DNA from: Apium graveolens
Lineage: Eukaryota > Streptophyta > Magnoliopsida > Apiales > Apiaceae
Length of the DNA: 64,000 bases
Direction of reading: 5' to 3'
NCBI RefSeq assembly: GCF_009905375.1
Contig: NC_133647.1
Span: forward strand, 172,590,790 to 172,654,789
The notes under the pieces were generated by a model that was given only the letters and a program-made list of their open reading frames with translations, searched no databases and was not told where the DNA came from. The translations under genes and the position numbers were made by a program. Below, in pieces: positions 21,555 to 30,224 of the stretch. The stretch's first letter is position 1. Each line of letters starts with the position of its first letter.

Positions 21555-21735
21555 CATCAACGGATATTCCCTATCCGTTGAAAGTCAAAATTGTTCTGTC
21601 AACGGATATTCATTATCCGTTGAAAGTCATATACATTTCTGGAATTTTTATCCGTCAACGGATAAAACTGAAGTGCTCTTCAACGGATGACAGTTTACCT
21701 TATCCGTTGAAATATCACATCAGTCGATTCAAGTG
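21555..21735. repeat. A-type palindromic motif array, pol-ORF3 spacer of A1
   Basis: Inverted pairs are TCAACGGATA-TTCCC-TATCCGTTGA (21557-21581) and TCAACGGATA-TTCAT-TATCCGTTGA (about 21599-21623). A fused TATCCGTCAACGGATA follows near 21649, then TCAACGGATGA and TATCCGTTGA, then a decayed copy. The array lies about 170-350 bases upstream of the ORF3 TATA box. The rest of 21474-21900 is AT-rich and non-coding. Confidence 0.9.
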
Positions 21736-21907
21736 TTTCACAGCCGTTGATTCTATTGTCTTAACTGCTGATACTCATACATACAGCTGTATGTATTTGT
21801 TTTAAAGGTAGTTTTTAGAATACTTACAGTTTATTCTTAAACGGATGAAATTCACTTACACATATTTATTGTTTAATCTCTTATTTATTTTTTTTAATTT
21901 GAGAAAG

Positions 21908-21914
21908 TATATAA
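21908..21914 (+). promoter_or_regulatory. TATA box of the internal ORF3 promoter in A1
   Basis: TATATAA in AGTATATAAGCCC is 111 bases before the ORF3 ATG at 22025, followed by a CT-rich leader (CATTTTCTCTCTGC). B2 has GTATAAAAGC 112 bases upstream of its ORF3, and C has GTATAAGAAAG at a similar place. Confidence 0.65.
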
Positions 21915-22024
21915 GCCCTTCTGATTTTTCATTTTTACTTTACGCTTTCTTGAAATTTCAAAGCTTTTACCATTTTCTCTCTGCAAAACCTTCAAGTTAT
22001 TCTCTGCAATTTCTACTCACAACA

Positions 22025-23974
22025 ATGGCACCAGTAGTAAAGATTATGTCTCAATCCGGGTTCATCTATGAGAAGAACAATTTCATAGCTTTGGTAGAAA
22101 AGAATGAAGCCCACTCAGATTATCATAAAATGATGGACTTCATCAAAAACTGTAAACTTAGCAATGCAATGCTGGAAGCCTCAACGATTTACTGTGAAGT
22201 AGTTGAGGAGATTTGGACATCTGCTGAGTTCAACTCCATAGATATGACTATCTCCTTCACTCTCAAAGGTAAAAATCATTGTGTTAACTGTGATGACTTA
22301 CTAGCATGTTTTAAATTACCTGAGAACAATGCCATGACACCACACACTGATAATGATGTATCCAGCATGTTAGATTCCATAGGTTATTCTCTTAACTCTG
22401 CTAGTTTAGGGAGTATTAGAAGAAAAAGCCTTAGGAAAGAATGGAGTTTTCTTGGGGATGCCTTTATCAAGGTTTTCTCTGGGAAAATTAGCAATTTTGA
22501 TGCCATAACTTCATCTCTTGTTAATATGCTCTATATGCTTGTTTCTGATAGGTATTTTAATTTTAGCAACTATATTATGCTAGAATTGGGTACTAGATTA
22601 GGTAACAAAGCTAATAGACCTAATAACATCTATTATGCTAGATTCTTTATGTTATTGGCTAACCATGTTGCTAAAGGTTTGGTCATTACGAATGAGAATA
22701 ATAAACTCAAGTGCTGGGCACAAGAGAAAAGAGTTCTTGCAGATTTATTGAGAATGGATCTCAACAGCAGTGTGCCATTGGTATATTTACCAATCATGAA
22801 TGCACCACAGGTAGGTGAGGTAATTGCTTCTACAACTCCTACTTCTTCCAACCCCTCTATTTCTTTATCTTCTGGTGTGGCCATGGAATCTGTGACAATG
22901 CCCCAACAGATTCCTACCAAGGTCACCAAAACTAAACTTTCAAAATCAAAGACAAAGAAAACCACCTCTGTTGTTTCTCAAAAGATAACAGTTGTAAAAC
23001 CTACCATTAACCCTGAGGGGAGTGAACAGGGTGTGAGTGGTGAGGGGAGGGGTGAACATCAAAGAAACCCCCAGGATAAGGAAGGAGAGAAAAGTGCTTC
23101 CCAAGCTAGCCAAGCCACAGTTTCTCAAAAAGCTGTGGTGGTTGAAAAGGTTACTAGCATATCCCTAGCTGCATCCTCCCAAAAGGATGTAACTATTGAA
23201 AATAGTTCCCAACCAGGAACACACAAACGAGGGAGGGACACTAAAGCCAAACACTCACCAACAAAAGCCTTTATTAGAAGAAAGAGAGCTAGAACCCAAT
23301 CTTCTACACAGGGTGCACACACTGCACAAATACATCCATCTGTATCTATGCCTTCTCAAACTCAGTTTGATGTGGCTCCAACAAATGTGGAGTCACAGCC
23401 CCATTCTCTCACAATTAACACACATCAATCACCACACACTTCTTCACCATCTATAGATGTGGATATGTTATTCCCATCAATTCCTGATTCTCCCTCTTTA
23501 CAACTCAGGGAGGAGCCCCACTCAAATACAGGTGATCATCATCTTTTAGATGATTTGTTGGATCACCCGCAAATTCTTTCAGATGTAATTGAAGGATCTG
23601 TGTCACCAAAACTCATATCAATCTACACAGATTCAACAGTTATATCACTTTCAATTTCTACTTCTTTTCCTTCTTCAACGGATATCACTCATCCGTTGAC
23701 AAGTGGTTGTTCTTCAACGGATAAGCTTAACAGCAGTTATCCGTTGATACCATCAGTTTCACCTTCAACGGCTATTCCTCATCCGTTGATAGTCTCTACA
23801 CACACAACTGAAACAATTCCAAGTGTAGAAGACTTGATTACTGTACAATCACTTCTAGGACTGAGGGAAGGGAGTGACAATTTGAGTGAGAGGCTGGGTT
23901 GCTCCCAGGCAAAAAGAGAGATTGAGAGCTCAAATATGCATGCTATTTTGTTCCAGCATGGCAAAAGTAAGTGA
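22025..23974 (+). CDS. A1 ORF3, N-terminal half (accessory protein downstream of pol)
   Basis: The start at 22025 (MAPVVKIMSQSG) is chosen because B2 has the same start; the frame is also open upstream to 21845, but that part contains the TATA box and leader. Residues 1-270 form a conserved domain with ISFTLKGKNHCVNCDDLLAC, LRKEWSFLGDAFIKVFSG and NIYYARFFMLLANHVA. Residues 280-640 are Ser/Thr/Pro-rich, with Lys-rich tracts (KTKLSKSKTKK, FIRRKRART), and hold a family motif array. The frame stops at 23974, about one base out of phase with the C-terminal half. Homologues in B2 and C suggest that one long protein was the ancestral form. The function is unknown; the basic tracts suggest nucleic-acid binding (inference). 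Confidence 0.85.
   Translation: MAPVVKIMSQSGFIYEKNNFIALVEKNEAHSDYHKMMDFIKNCKLSNAMLEASTIYCEVVEEIWTSAEFNSIDMTISFTLKGKNHCVNCDDLLACFKLPENNAMTPHTDNDVSSMLDSIGYSLNSASLGSIRRKSLRKEWSFLGDAFIKVFSGKISNFDAITSSLVNMLYMLVSDRYFNFSNYIMLELGTRLGNKANRPNNIYYARFFMLLANHVAKGLVITNENNKLKCWAQEKRVLADLLRMDLNSSVPLVYLPIMNAPQVGEVIASTTPTSSNPSISLSSGVAMESVTMPQQIPTKVTKTKLSKSKTKKTTSVVSQKITVVKPTINPEGSEQGVSGEGRGEHQRNPQDKEGEKSASQASQATVSQKAVVVEKVTSISLAASSQKDVTIENSSQPGTHKRGRDTKAKHSPTKAFIRRKRARTQSSTQGAHTAQIHPSVSMPSQTQFDVAPTNVESQPHSLTINTHQSPHTSSPSIDVDMLFPSIPDSPSLQLREEPHSNTGDHHLLDDLLDHPQILSDVIEGSVSPKLISIYTDSTVISLSISTSFPSSTDITHPLTSGCSSTDKLNSSYPLIPSVSPSTAIPHPLIVSTHTTETIPSVEDLITVQSLLGLREGSDNLSERLGCSQAKREIESSNMHAILFQHGKSK
23674..23795. repeat. 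A-type motif array inside A1 ORF3
   Basis: Three inverted pairs: TCAACGGATA with CATCCGTTGA; TCAACGGATAA with TATCCGTTGA; TCAACGGCTA with CATCCGTTGA. The same word is read as S-T-D, H-P-L and Y-P-L, so the peptide is not conserved while the DNA word is. Confidence 0.9.
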
Positions 23975-26555
23975 GAGGAGTACCACCTTAGTAGGTGAAG
24001 GTGAGGGAGTGAGTTGTGTGAGCCAGGGGGAGCCCCTGATGCAAGAACATAGAGAAAATGAGAGAAAGGCAGGTACAGCAGATATAAGGATGGGTCCAGC
24101 CATTGCTAGTGAGTCAATGATTGTGAATGATGCTGAAAAGGAAAGACAATTTCAGCAATATTACAAAGCTGTAATTGATAACATTTCCTTGGATGCTGAC
24201 ACTTTTACTCATCCTGTTTCAGCCTATCAAGTATTGGCTGCACAGGGCAATGTGGAGGCAGAAAAGACATTACATCTAGTACATACAACAGCATCTCTTC
24301 AAAGGGACAAAACTGCTATTAACAAGATGCCTTCAACAGCTGGTGAGTCATTTGAAGAATTTGGAGTAAATTCTGATGATGATGACTTTGTTTCTTCTGA
24401 TGGAAGCATGAACTTAGGGGGAGATGAAGGCCCTAGTTCTATTCCAAATCTACCTGAATGGGCCTTCACAAAGGAGTCTACAACAGGGCAATTCAATGTC
24501 TCCTTAGTCAAACAAATCAGTACTATCAAACAGGCCATTCAGAAAACTTCTCATGCTGGTACAAAGGCTATCCTTACAGCTCACTTGGACTCACTGCATC
24601 TCATGAAGTTGCAGCAAGTAAGACAGAATCTGAGTGTGGATGAACTCAGAAAGGATATTGCTGACTTGAAATCCTACAATTCTGAAAAATTGGATTCAGT
24701 CATGCCCTTTGGTACAATGCAGGACATTTTGTTGAGATTGAAAAAGGAATCACATACTGAAAAGAGGCTGGCCAAATTGGAAGACAGAGTTCAAGTTATT
24801 GAAGATTCTGTGGCCACCATTCTTCACAACCAACAATCTCAAACAAATCTACTTATGCAGCTGGCAAAAGCACAGGGCTTGACCCCTCTCCTTGATGATA
24901 ACAAAAAGGGGGAGAGTAAAAGGGAAGGGGAAGGAGAGCCATCTACAAAAATCCAAATATCTAAAGTGCTAGTTCCTGCCATCACTACTTCTCCAATCAT
25001 TCAAATCAAAGGAAAGCCTGATGGAATTGATTTAATCCAGCTAGCAGCAGCTGAAATTCAGGTGAAAGAGCAAAGGAGGAGAATTGATGAAAGGATGCAA
25101 CAACTGTTTGGCTCAACACAAGATAAATCAATATCTGTGAAATATAGCACAAAGGTTGAACCAATCAATATGGAGCACAAGCCAGAAAGGAGAAATAAGG
25201 TTGGAGAGACTTCTTTCAAGAATCTAAAACCTATGGTTCTCAAGCCCAATACCAGATCCAGCAAGGACTCTACAAAGAACCCTCTAGACTTTGCTCAGAT
25301 GAAAGAAGTGGACTTTCCTCTTCCAAAGCTTGATGATGACAAAGTTTTGGGTACAAGCATCACAAAACACAAGGAGAACATGGATGAGGCAGTAAGGAGA
25401 AACATGGCTATTATTTTTAGAGAGGGAAAGAGCATATGTGTGATGCAAGGACATCCCAAATTCTCAATAGCCAAGAGGGAAGAAACCAAAAGGTTAAAGA
25501 AAGAAGCTGAAAAACTCAAGGCTGACAAAAGAGCACAAGCAAAGCTTGAACAAAAGCTAAAGTCAAGTCTAGTTGAAAATGAGAAAGGAATTGAAGTCAG
25601 GGGTGAAGACAAGATTGCAAACTTAGATGAGGTTTTTGGGAGTATATTTGGTGAAAGCATGGAGGAAAAAGAGGAATGGCAGAAGGGAAACAGAAGAAAG
25701 GCCAAGGCACATAGAAGGAGTGAAGGCAACACTGAAGAAACTAAATCTCTACCTTCCATACCTGAACCCTTTGTTGCTGATCCCACTATAAACATCCATG
25801 GTGAACCAATCATCCCAAAAGAGGAACCTATTGATTGGGACACCATCAATTTACCTACCTTTTTAACCACTCTTCCACTACCAAAGAAACAGAAAAGAAA
25901 ATCCAAATCTACACCTCCCCTAAACTCTAAGAAATTCACTCAAAAACATAAACCTAACCCTAAGCCACCCATTTCTAAAGATGATTATGTTCACATCAGT
26001 AACATAAAAGAAATTTCAGACATTGAACTTTATCTGGATGAGCTGGAGGATGTAAGGGGAATTGCTGCTTATAGACAGCTACCAGAGAGATTGGTGTTCA
26101 GATACAAAGGAGCTGGGGAAAGAACATGGCCTCTCTACAGGATTCTGAATGAAGGCTACTCTACCTTGATCAGAGTCTTTTCAGCCATACAAAAGGATTC
26201 TGGCTTTACCAGGACTGCAAAGACTGAAATTCTCAACAAGATTGCCAACATAAGGAAAACTTGGAGGGAGCCCAATGCTTTGCCCAGAACCTTACTCATT
26301 CAAGAAAGAGGAACTACAATTCACAAATCACCTCATTGGTTGATGGAATTCAGAGATGATAAAGGAGTCAGAAGATTTTTCAGACTTGAAGACCAACTCA
26401 AGATTGCCAGCAATGAAACTCTCAAAGAAATGCAATCTAAGTTGGATATCAGTGATGAAGATGAAGCTGAATTCTTCAGACAACTCCAACTCCAAATTGA
26501 GGAAAATGACAAAGGGCTAGGAAAGAAAACCAGGGATCAAAGAAGAAAAAGATGA
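23886..26555 (+). CDS. A1 ORF3, C-terminal half (coiled coil and conserved C domain)
   Basis: This frame of 889 codons overlaps the N-terminal half by 89 bases in another phase. The real coding start is unclear: the first Met is at 23886, and MAKVSERSTTLVGEGEG at 23959 aligns with B2. Residues 230-340 form a coiled coil (LMKLQQVRQNLSVDELRKDI; RLAKLEDRVQVIEDSV). Residues 535-565 are a Lys-rich helix (RLKKEAEKLKADKRAQAKL). From about 697 to the end is a conserved domain (LYLDELEDVRGIAAYRQLPE, HWLMEFRDDKGVRRFFRLED) with a basic tail, KKTRDQRRKR, that could be a nuclear signal. No signal peptide or membrane helix is visible, unlike reported Sirevirus env-like proteins. Compared with B2, one extra base near 23945-23957 explains the phase change. 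Confidence 0.85.
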   Translation: MRGWVAPRQKERLRAQICMLFCSSMAKVSERSTTLVGEGEGVSCVSQGEPLMQEHRENERKAGTADIRMGPAIASESMIVNDAEKERQFQQYYKAVIDNISLDADTFTHPVSAYQVLAAQGNVEAEKTLHLVHTTASLQRDKTAINKMPSTAGESFEEFGVNSDDDDFVSSDGSMNLGGDEGPSSIPNLPEWAFTKESTTGQFNVSLVKQISTIKQAIQKTSHAGTKAILTAHLDSLHLMKLQQVRQNLSVDELRKDIADLKSYNSEKLDSVMPFGTMQDILLRLKKESHTEKRLAKLEDRVQVIEDSVATILHNQQSQTNLLMQLAKAQGLTPLLDDNKKGESKREGEGEPSTKIQISKVLVPAITTSPIIQIKGKPDGIDLIQLAAAEIQVKEQRRRIDERMQQLFGSTQDKSISVKYSTKVEPINMEHKPERRNKVGETSFKNLKPMVLKPNTRSSKDSTKNPLDFAQMKEVDFPLPKLDDDKVLGTSITKHKENMDEAVRRNMAIIFREGKSICVMQGHPKFSIAKREETKRLKKEAEKLKADKRAQAKLEQKLKSSLVENEKGIEVRGEDKIANLDEVFGSIFGESMEEKEEWQKGNRRKAKAHRRSEGNTEETKSLPSIPEPFVADPTINIHGEPIIPKEEPIDWDTINLPTFLTTLPLPKKQKRKSKSTPPLNSKKFTQKHKPNPKPPISKDDYVHISNIKEISDIELYLDELEDVRGIAAYRQLPERLVFRYKGAGERTWPLYRILNEGYSTLIRVFSAIQKDSGFTRTAKTEILNKIANIRKTWREPNALPRTLLIQERGTTIHKSPHWLMEFRDDKGVRRFFRLEDQLKIASNETLKEMQSKLDISDEDEAEFFRQLQLQIEENDKGLGKKTRDQRRKR

Positions 26556-26669
26556 TTTGCTCAGGCTAGAGGAGCACCCTTGGAAACACTGTAAATCTTC
26601 AATTACCTTCTAGTACATACACTTTTGCAGCACTTTTAAATTTCTACTTAGTTTCAGTTCATATATTTG

Positions 26670-26795
26670 TTAAGTGTTTTGTTATCATCAAGTTAACCTT
26701 GAATTTATGTCTACAATTCTTATAGACATAAATAGGGGGAGATTGTTAGGAATATATGTGCATTAGTTTGATGATATGTTTAACAAAACACTTAA
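26670..26795. other. Inverted repeat bracketing the A1 polypurine tract
   Basis: The left arm, 26670-26692 (TTAAGTGTTTTGTTATCATC plus AAG), pairs with the right arm, 26768-26795 inside U3 (TTGATGATATG...AACAAAACACTTAA). The polypurine tract and LTR edge are in the loop. Confidence 0.7.
26734..26743 (+). other. Polypurine tract of A1
   Basis: AGGGGGAGAT directly precedes TGTTAGG of the 3' LTR. The region 26556-26733 between ORF3 and this tract is an AT-rich 3' non-coding stretch. Confidence 0.95.
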
Positions 26796-27800
26796 GAAGA
26801 AATCTAGTGTTTGTAGCCTCAACGGATAAGACCACTTTGGCTATCCGTTGATGGTGTAGCTTTACTTAGAAATAAGTCTAGTGTTGTAGCACATTTCAGT
26901 CTCTGAGTTTGAGATATAATTCTTAAATGTTGAGGGAAATTATAAGTCATGTTGACTACTAAAGGATATGCAGATAGGAAGGCCAATTATAAATATTTCA
27001 TGCCTTGTAATTTTGTATAAATGAAATGGTGTCAACGGATAACTTAAAGACCTTCAACGGATGAGAAACAAAGCTTCAACGGATGTCTCTAAAGCTTCAA
27101 CGGATAACATCCTTCAACGGATGAGTGCATCAACGGATTGAGCTTCAACTGCTAACACATCAACGGATAAAGCCATCAACGGATGAAGGCTTCAACGAAT
27201 GTTCTGTTAAATAGCAGTTGACAAGTGGTAGTTGTACCTACAAACAGAGGCACATGGGTTGACAGAGACAACTGAGATGTGGTAGCCTATTTCAGGAACA
27301 TCAGAAAAAGCAGCCGTTCTACTCTAGTATAAAGAGGCAATAGTCAACAATGCACTGGAGTAAAATGGAGAAGAAACAAGTGGAGAACTTATTTTATTAT
27401 TGTACTTTTTATCTTTGTCTTCACTTGTAAACTTGGTGATATATAAACCAAGTAGCAGCTAGTAATTAGAGAAGAATTTTTCCAGAGCTGTTTAGAAAAA
27501 TCTTGAGAAAAATTATCTAGTTTGTACTAGGATGCAGCTGTGATCAACTTCTTGAATCACAGATTTTCTGAAATACCATCTCTGGTGGAACAACAAATCC
27601 ACCAGAAAAGTTTTTAAGGTCTGTTGTGTTCTGTACTTTTGTGCTTGAATATATATCTGTCTGTATTAGCTTAAAGCAATTCACACACTTGTTTATCTTA
27701 AACACACAGCCTTTGAAACTGCTCAAAACTTGAAAAAGTTTTGAGATTTACATTCAACCCCCCTTCTGTAAATCTCATTGTTAGTTCACTAGGAATAACA
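26744..27800 (+). repeat. 3' LTR of A1
   Basis: It starts TGTTAGGAATATATG, ends GGAATAACA and is followed by the GTCTC duplication. It is nearly identical to the 5' LTR, without the 140-base insertion, and its motif array is at 27032-27200. Confidence 0.95.
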
Positions 27801-27805
27801 GTCTC
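27801..27805. other. Target site duplication of A1, right copy (GTCTC)
   Basis: It matches 15673-15677 on the other side of A1. Confidence 0.95.
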
Positions 27806-28398
27806 TCTAAAGTAAACTCCTTATAATCTTGTGAGTTTCTTAATGAGACTGTCATTGGTTTCCATTCCTTTGGAAGAGATCTAAGGAATTTCATATTGGA
27901 GTCTTTTGTCTGATATACTCTTCCATACAACTTTAGAGCATTTAGTAGTTTTTGAAACCTACTAAAAATGTCAGTGAGAGACTCACTTTCTTCATTATGA
28001 AAATGCTCATATTGCTGAATCAGGAGCTGCATCTTATTTTCTCTAACTTGCTCAGTGCCATCACAGATGATCTGTATTGTATCCCAAACATCCTTGGCAG
28101 TTTTGCAGTTGATAATGTTGTCAAACATATCTCCATCAACTCCATTAAATATGATATTCTTGGCCTTTTTATCCTTCCTGACTTGTTCAATGTCAGGATC
28201 AGACCATTCATGCCTTGGCTTGGGGACTGATGGCTCGTTTCCTGTTGCAGCTCTCATTGGAACATGAGGGCCTCTTTCTATGCAGTCAACATAGGCCTCA
28301 TCTTGAGAAAGCAAATGAAGATGCGTCTTTACCTTCCAATGATGGTAATTATCTTTATCCAGAAAAGGAATCTTGACTCCAACATCCTTCTTGTTCAT
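27806..28398 (-). pseudogene. B2 gag, N-terminal part (split by A1)
   Basis: From ATG at 28398, MNKKDVGVKIPFLDKDNYHH begins the capsid region of Gag, which continues through WDTIQIICDGTEQVRENKM and [17 protein letters not shown] to TLER. There A1 inserted; the frame continues at 15672 with the rest of gag. This visible piece has no stop. It stands 48 bases inside the primer site, the same layout as in B1. Confidence 0.9.
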
Positions 28399-28445
28399 CT
28401 TGCTGTATTGTTTTGATCTTTAAACACTTTGTAAGTTAAGAGCTT

Positions 28446-28457
28446 GCTCTAATACCA
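28446..28457 (-). other. Primer binding site of B2
   Basis: The minus strand reads TGGTATTAGAGC, one mismatch from the perfect Met-tRNA site found in A1 and E1. Confidence 0.85.
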
Positions 28458-28459
28458 AT

Positions 28460-29499
28460 TGTTAGGCCCTTAACAATATGACAAGAATTACAGAAGGGGG
28501 GTTGAATGGAATTCTTAATACTTTTTCTTGAAATAAAAATGTTCCAACTCGAATATATATATATATAAGTGTGAATTGATTAGCACAATGCGGAATAGTT
28601 ACTTAAATGAATCAAAACACAAGTAATTAAAAACAAGAGTCTTTAAAAACTTTCTGGTGGATTTGAATGATTCCACCAGAGGTATATAATATATATCGAG
28701 AGAACTCTGTGTGCAAAAAGCTCACAACTGCTTACAAATATTGAACACTAAGAATGCAGAGAAATGCTAAGAATTCTGCTTACAAATGTTTCTCTGCTTC
28801 TTTCTCAGATGATTCCTTAGTTGCTACTTCTTAGTTTATATATCACCAAGATTACAAAGTAATAAGACAGGATAATAAAACAAAAACTATCTAGTCTATT
28901 ACAATGCTACTTCATTACTCTATTCCAGCATCTTTGAATATCTTCATAATAGCATGGAAATGGCAATGCTTCTTTGTTCTCGAAAACCCAGTTGAATAGG
29001 CTACCACATTCCATTTGCATCCACTCGACGCATGTGACTGTGTTGTCACTGTCAACAGATATTTGAATTCTTTATCCGTCGGGTTTATGATCATCCGTCG
29101 AGTTATTGATCATCCGTCGGGTTGTTGATCATCCGTCGAATTCATTGTTGTTTATCCATCGGGTAGTAATCAGGCACTTGACTTTATTTCACTTATGCAG
29201 AATTACAAGACATCATCTATGTATAATTAATCAACCTATTCTGCATATCTAACTAAAGTCAATCATGACTCAAATACTACTACAGAATCTAAACAATATG
29301 TATGCAGAAATGTGCTACAGACTTATTGTTACATAAGCTACTCACTCGATGGATAATAAGTCATCATCCGTCGGGACTATATTGAGTCATCCGTCGGGAC
29401 TGTAAACCTTATCAGTCGAGTGCTACAAAATTTCACTAAGTAAAATCTACCAAGGTGTTTTGTTCATAAAATCATCAAGTACATAACATATACACAACA
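28460..29499 (-). repeat. 5' LTR of B2
   Basis: It runs from TGTTAGGCCC at 28460 (beside the primer site) to CACAACA at 29499, followed by the CATGT duplication. It aligns with 4715-5729 and has one additional motif unit (GATCATCCGTCGGGTTGTT near 29108-29126). A TATATAAACT box lies near 28835 on the minus strand. Confidence 0.9.
29071..29420. repeat. B-type motif arrays in the B2 5' LTR
   Basis: Cluster one (29071-29165) has TATCCGTCGG, ATCCGTCGA, ATCCGTCGG, ATCCGTCGA and a decayed TATCCATCGG. Cluster two (29345-29420) has CTCGATGGATAA, ATCCGTCGG twice and a decayed TATCAGTCGA. Confidence 0.9.
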
Positions 29500-29504
29500 C
29501 ATGT

Positions 29505-30117
29505 GTAGCAATTGCAAAGGTTCTTCAATTGTTAAATCAAGCTTCTTTCTGAATGATGCTTTGATCTGCTTTCCTTTCTGGAAGGCATCACACAATCCAT
29601 CATTAGAAAACTCCACTTGAGGAATGCCTCTAACCAGTTCTTTCTTGACAAGCTCACTCATGGCATTGAAGTTTAGGTGGGACAACTTCTTATTCCATAG
29701 CCAACTTTCATCCTGACTTGCTTTACTGAGAAGACAAGTGACATATTCTGCATTAGATGAGTTAAAGTCAACTAAATACACATTTCCTTTTCTCACTCCA
29801 GTGAGAACCACTTTGTTGCTTCTTTTGTTTGTCACAACATAGGCTTCTGAATTGAAGGTTACTGAATTGCCCTTATCACAAAGATGGCTGATACTCAACA
29901 AATTGTGCTTGAGACCATCCACAAGGGCAACCTCTTCAATGATGACATTGTCTTTTGAAATCAAGCCATATCCCACAGTATAACCCTTGCTGTCATCTCC
30001 AAAAGTAATACTTGGGCCAGCTCTTTCCTTGAACTCTGTGAGCAGGGTAGAATCTCTAGGCATGTGCCTTGAACAACCACTATCCAGGTACCAAAGATTT
30101 TTTCTATTTCCCTGCAC
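29505..30117 (-). pseudogene. B1 pol: protease and pre-integrase domain, cut by B2
   Basis: The frame begins right after the putative splice acceptor with [20 protein letters not shown] (protease; the usual T-G after H-M is changed to P-R). It continues through VGYGLISKDNVIIEEVALVD and [12 protein letters not shown] to LQLLHM, where B2 inserted. The usual H in WLWHKK is N here and CDACQ is CDAFQ, so the pre-integrase zinc ligands are damaged. Integrase continues at 4714. Confidence 0.9.
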
Positions 30118-30224
30118 ACATTAAAATCAAATCAAGTTGATTTTGGTACCCAAGTTTCCTTAGGTCCTGCCTTGTTAGCTTTCTTCTTTGGTTTTTTAGG
30201 TTTAATTTCATTTGATTTGGGAAT

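Larger units (their letters stand above)
15678..27800 (+). mobile_element. Copia (Sirevirus-type) element A1, full length and young
   Basis: It is a 12.1 kb element with two LTRs, a Met-tRNA primer site, a nearly open gag-pol frame (16941-21419), a spacer, ORF3 (22025-26555), a polypurine tract and a perfect GTCTC target duplication. It lies in the opposite orientation inside the gag of B2. The LTRs differ by only scattered single bases and one 140-base insertion in the 5' LTR, so it moved recently. The coding damage I can see is two nonsense codons in gag-pol and one frame change in ORF3. Unlike B1 and B2 it has no segment between the zinc knuckle and protease. Confidence 0.95.
4715..29499 (-). 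mobile_element. Copia (Sirevirus-type) element B2, full length, with A1 nested in it
   Basis: Both LTRs (4715-5729 and 28460-29499) and a perfect CATGT target duplication are present, so B2 inserted as one piece into the integrase gene of B1. Without A1 it is about 12.7 kb, large for copia. In element order it has the 5' LTR, primer site, gag (28398 down to 27806, then 15672 down to 13899, with a spliceable segment), protease, RT and RNase H (to 10990), a spacer, ORF3 (10468-5919), polypurine tract and 3' LTR. The integrase core is deleted and gag, RT and ORF3 carry stops and frameshifts, so it cannot move by itself. Confidence 0.9.

Noticed and set aside
21845..22024. Hydrophobic N-terminal extension of A1 ORF3 as a signal peptide
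   Set aside because: It lies upstream of the start shared with B2 (M-A-P-V-V) and overlaps the TATA box and CT-rich leader, so it is more likely promoter and 5' UTR.
22807..22820. CAG/GTAGGT (and CAG/GTAAGT near 9675 in B2) as a splice donor within ORF3
   Set aside because: Coding similarity between A1 and B2 continues straight through the site, and the nearby acceptors before the C-terminal half give the wrong phase.
23886..23974. Programmed frameshift between the two ORF3 halves
   Set aside because: The phase changes differ in direction and place between A1 and B2, which fits independent indels in decaying copies of one long frame.
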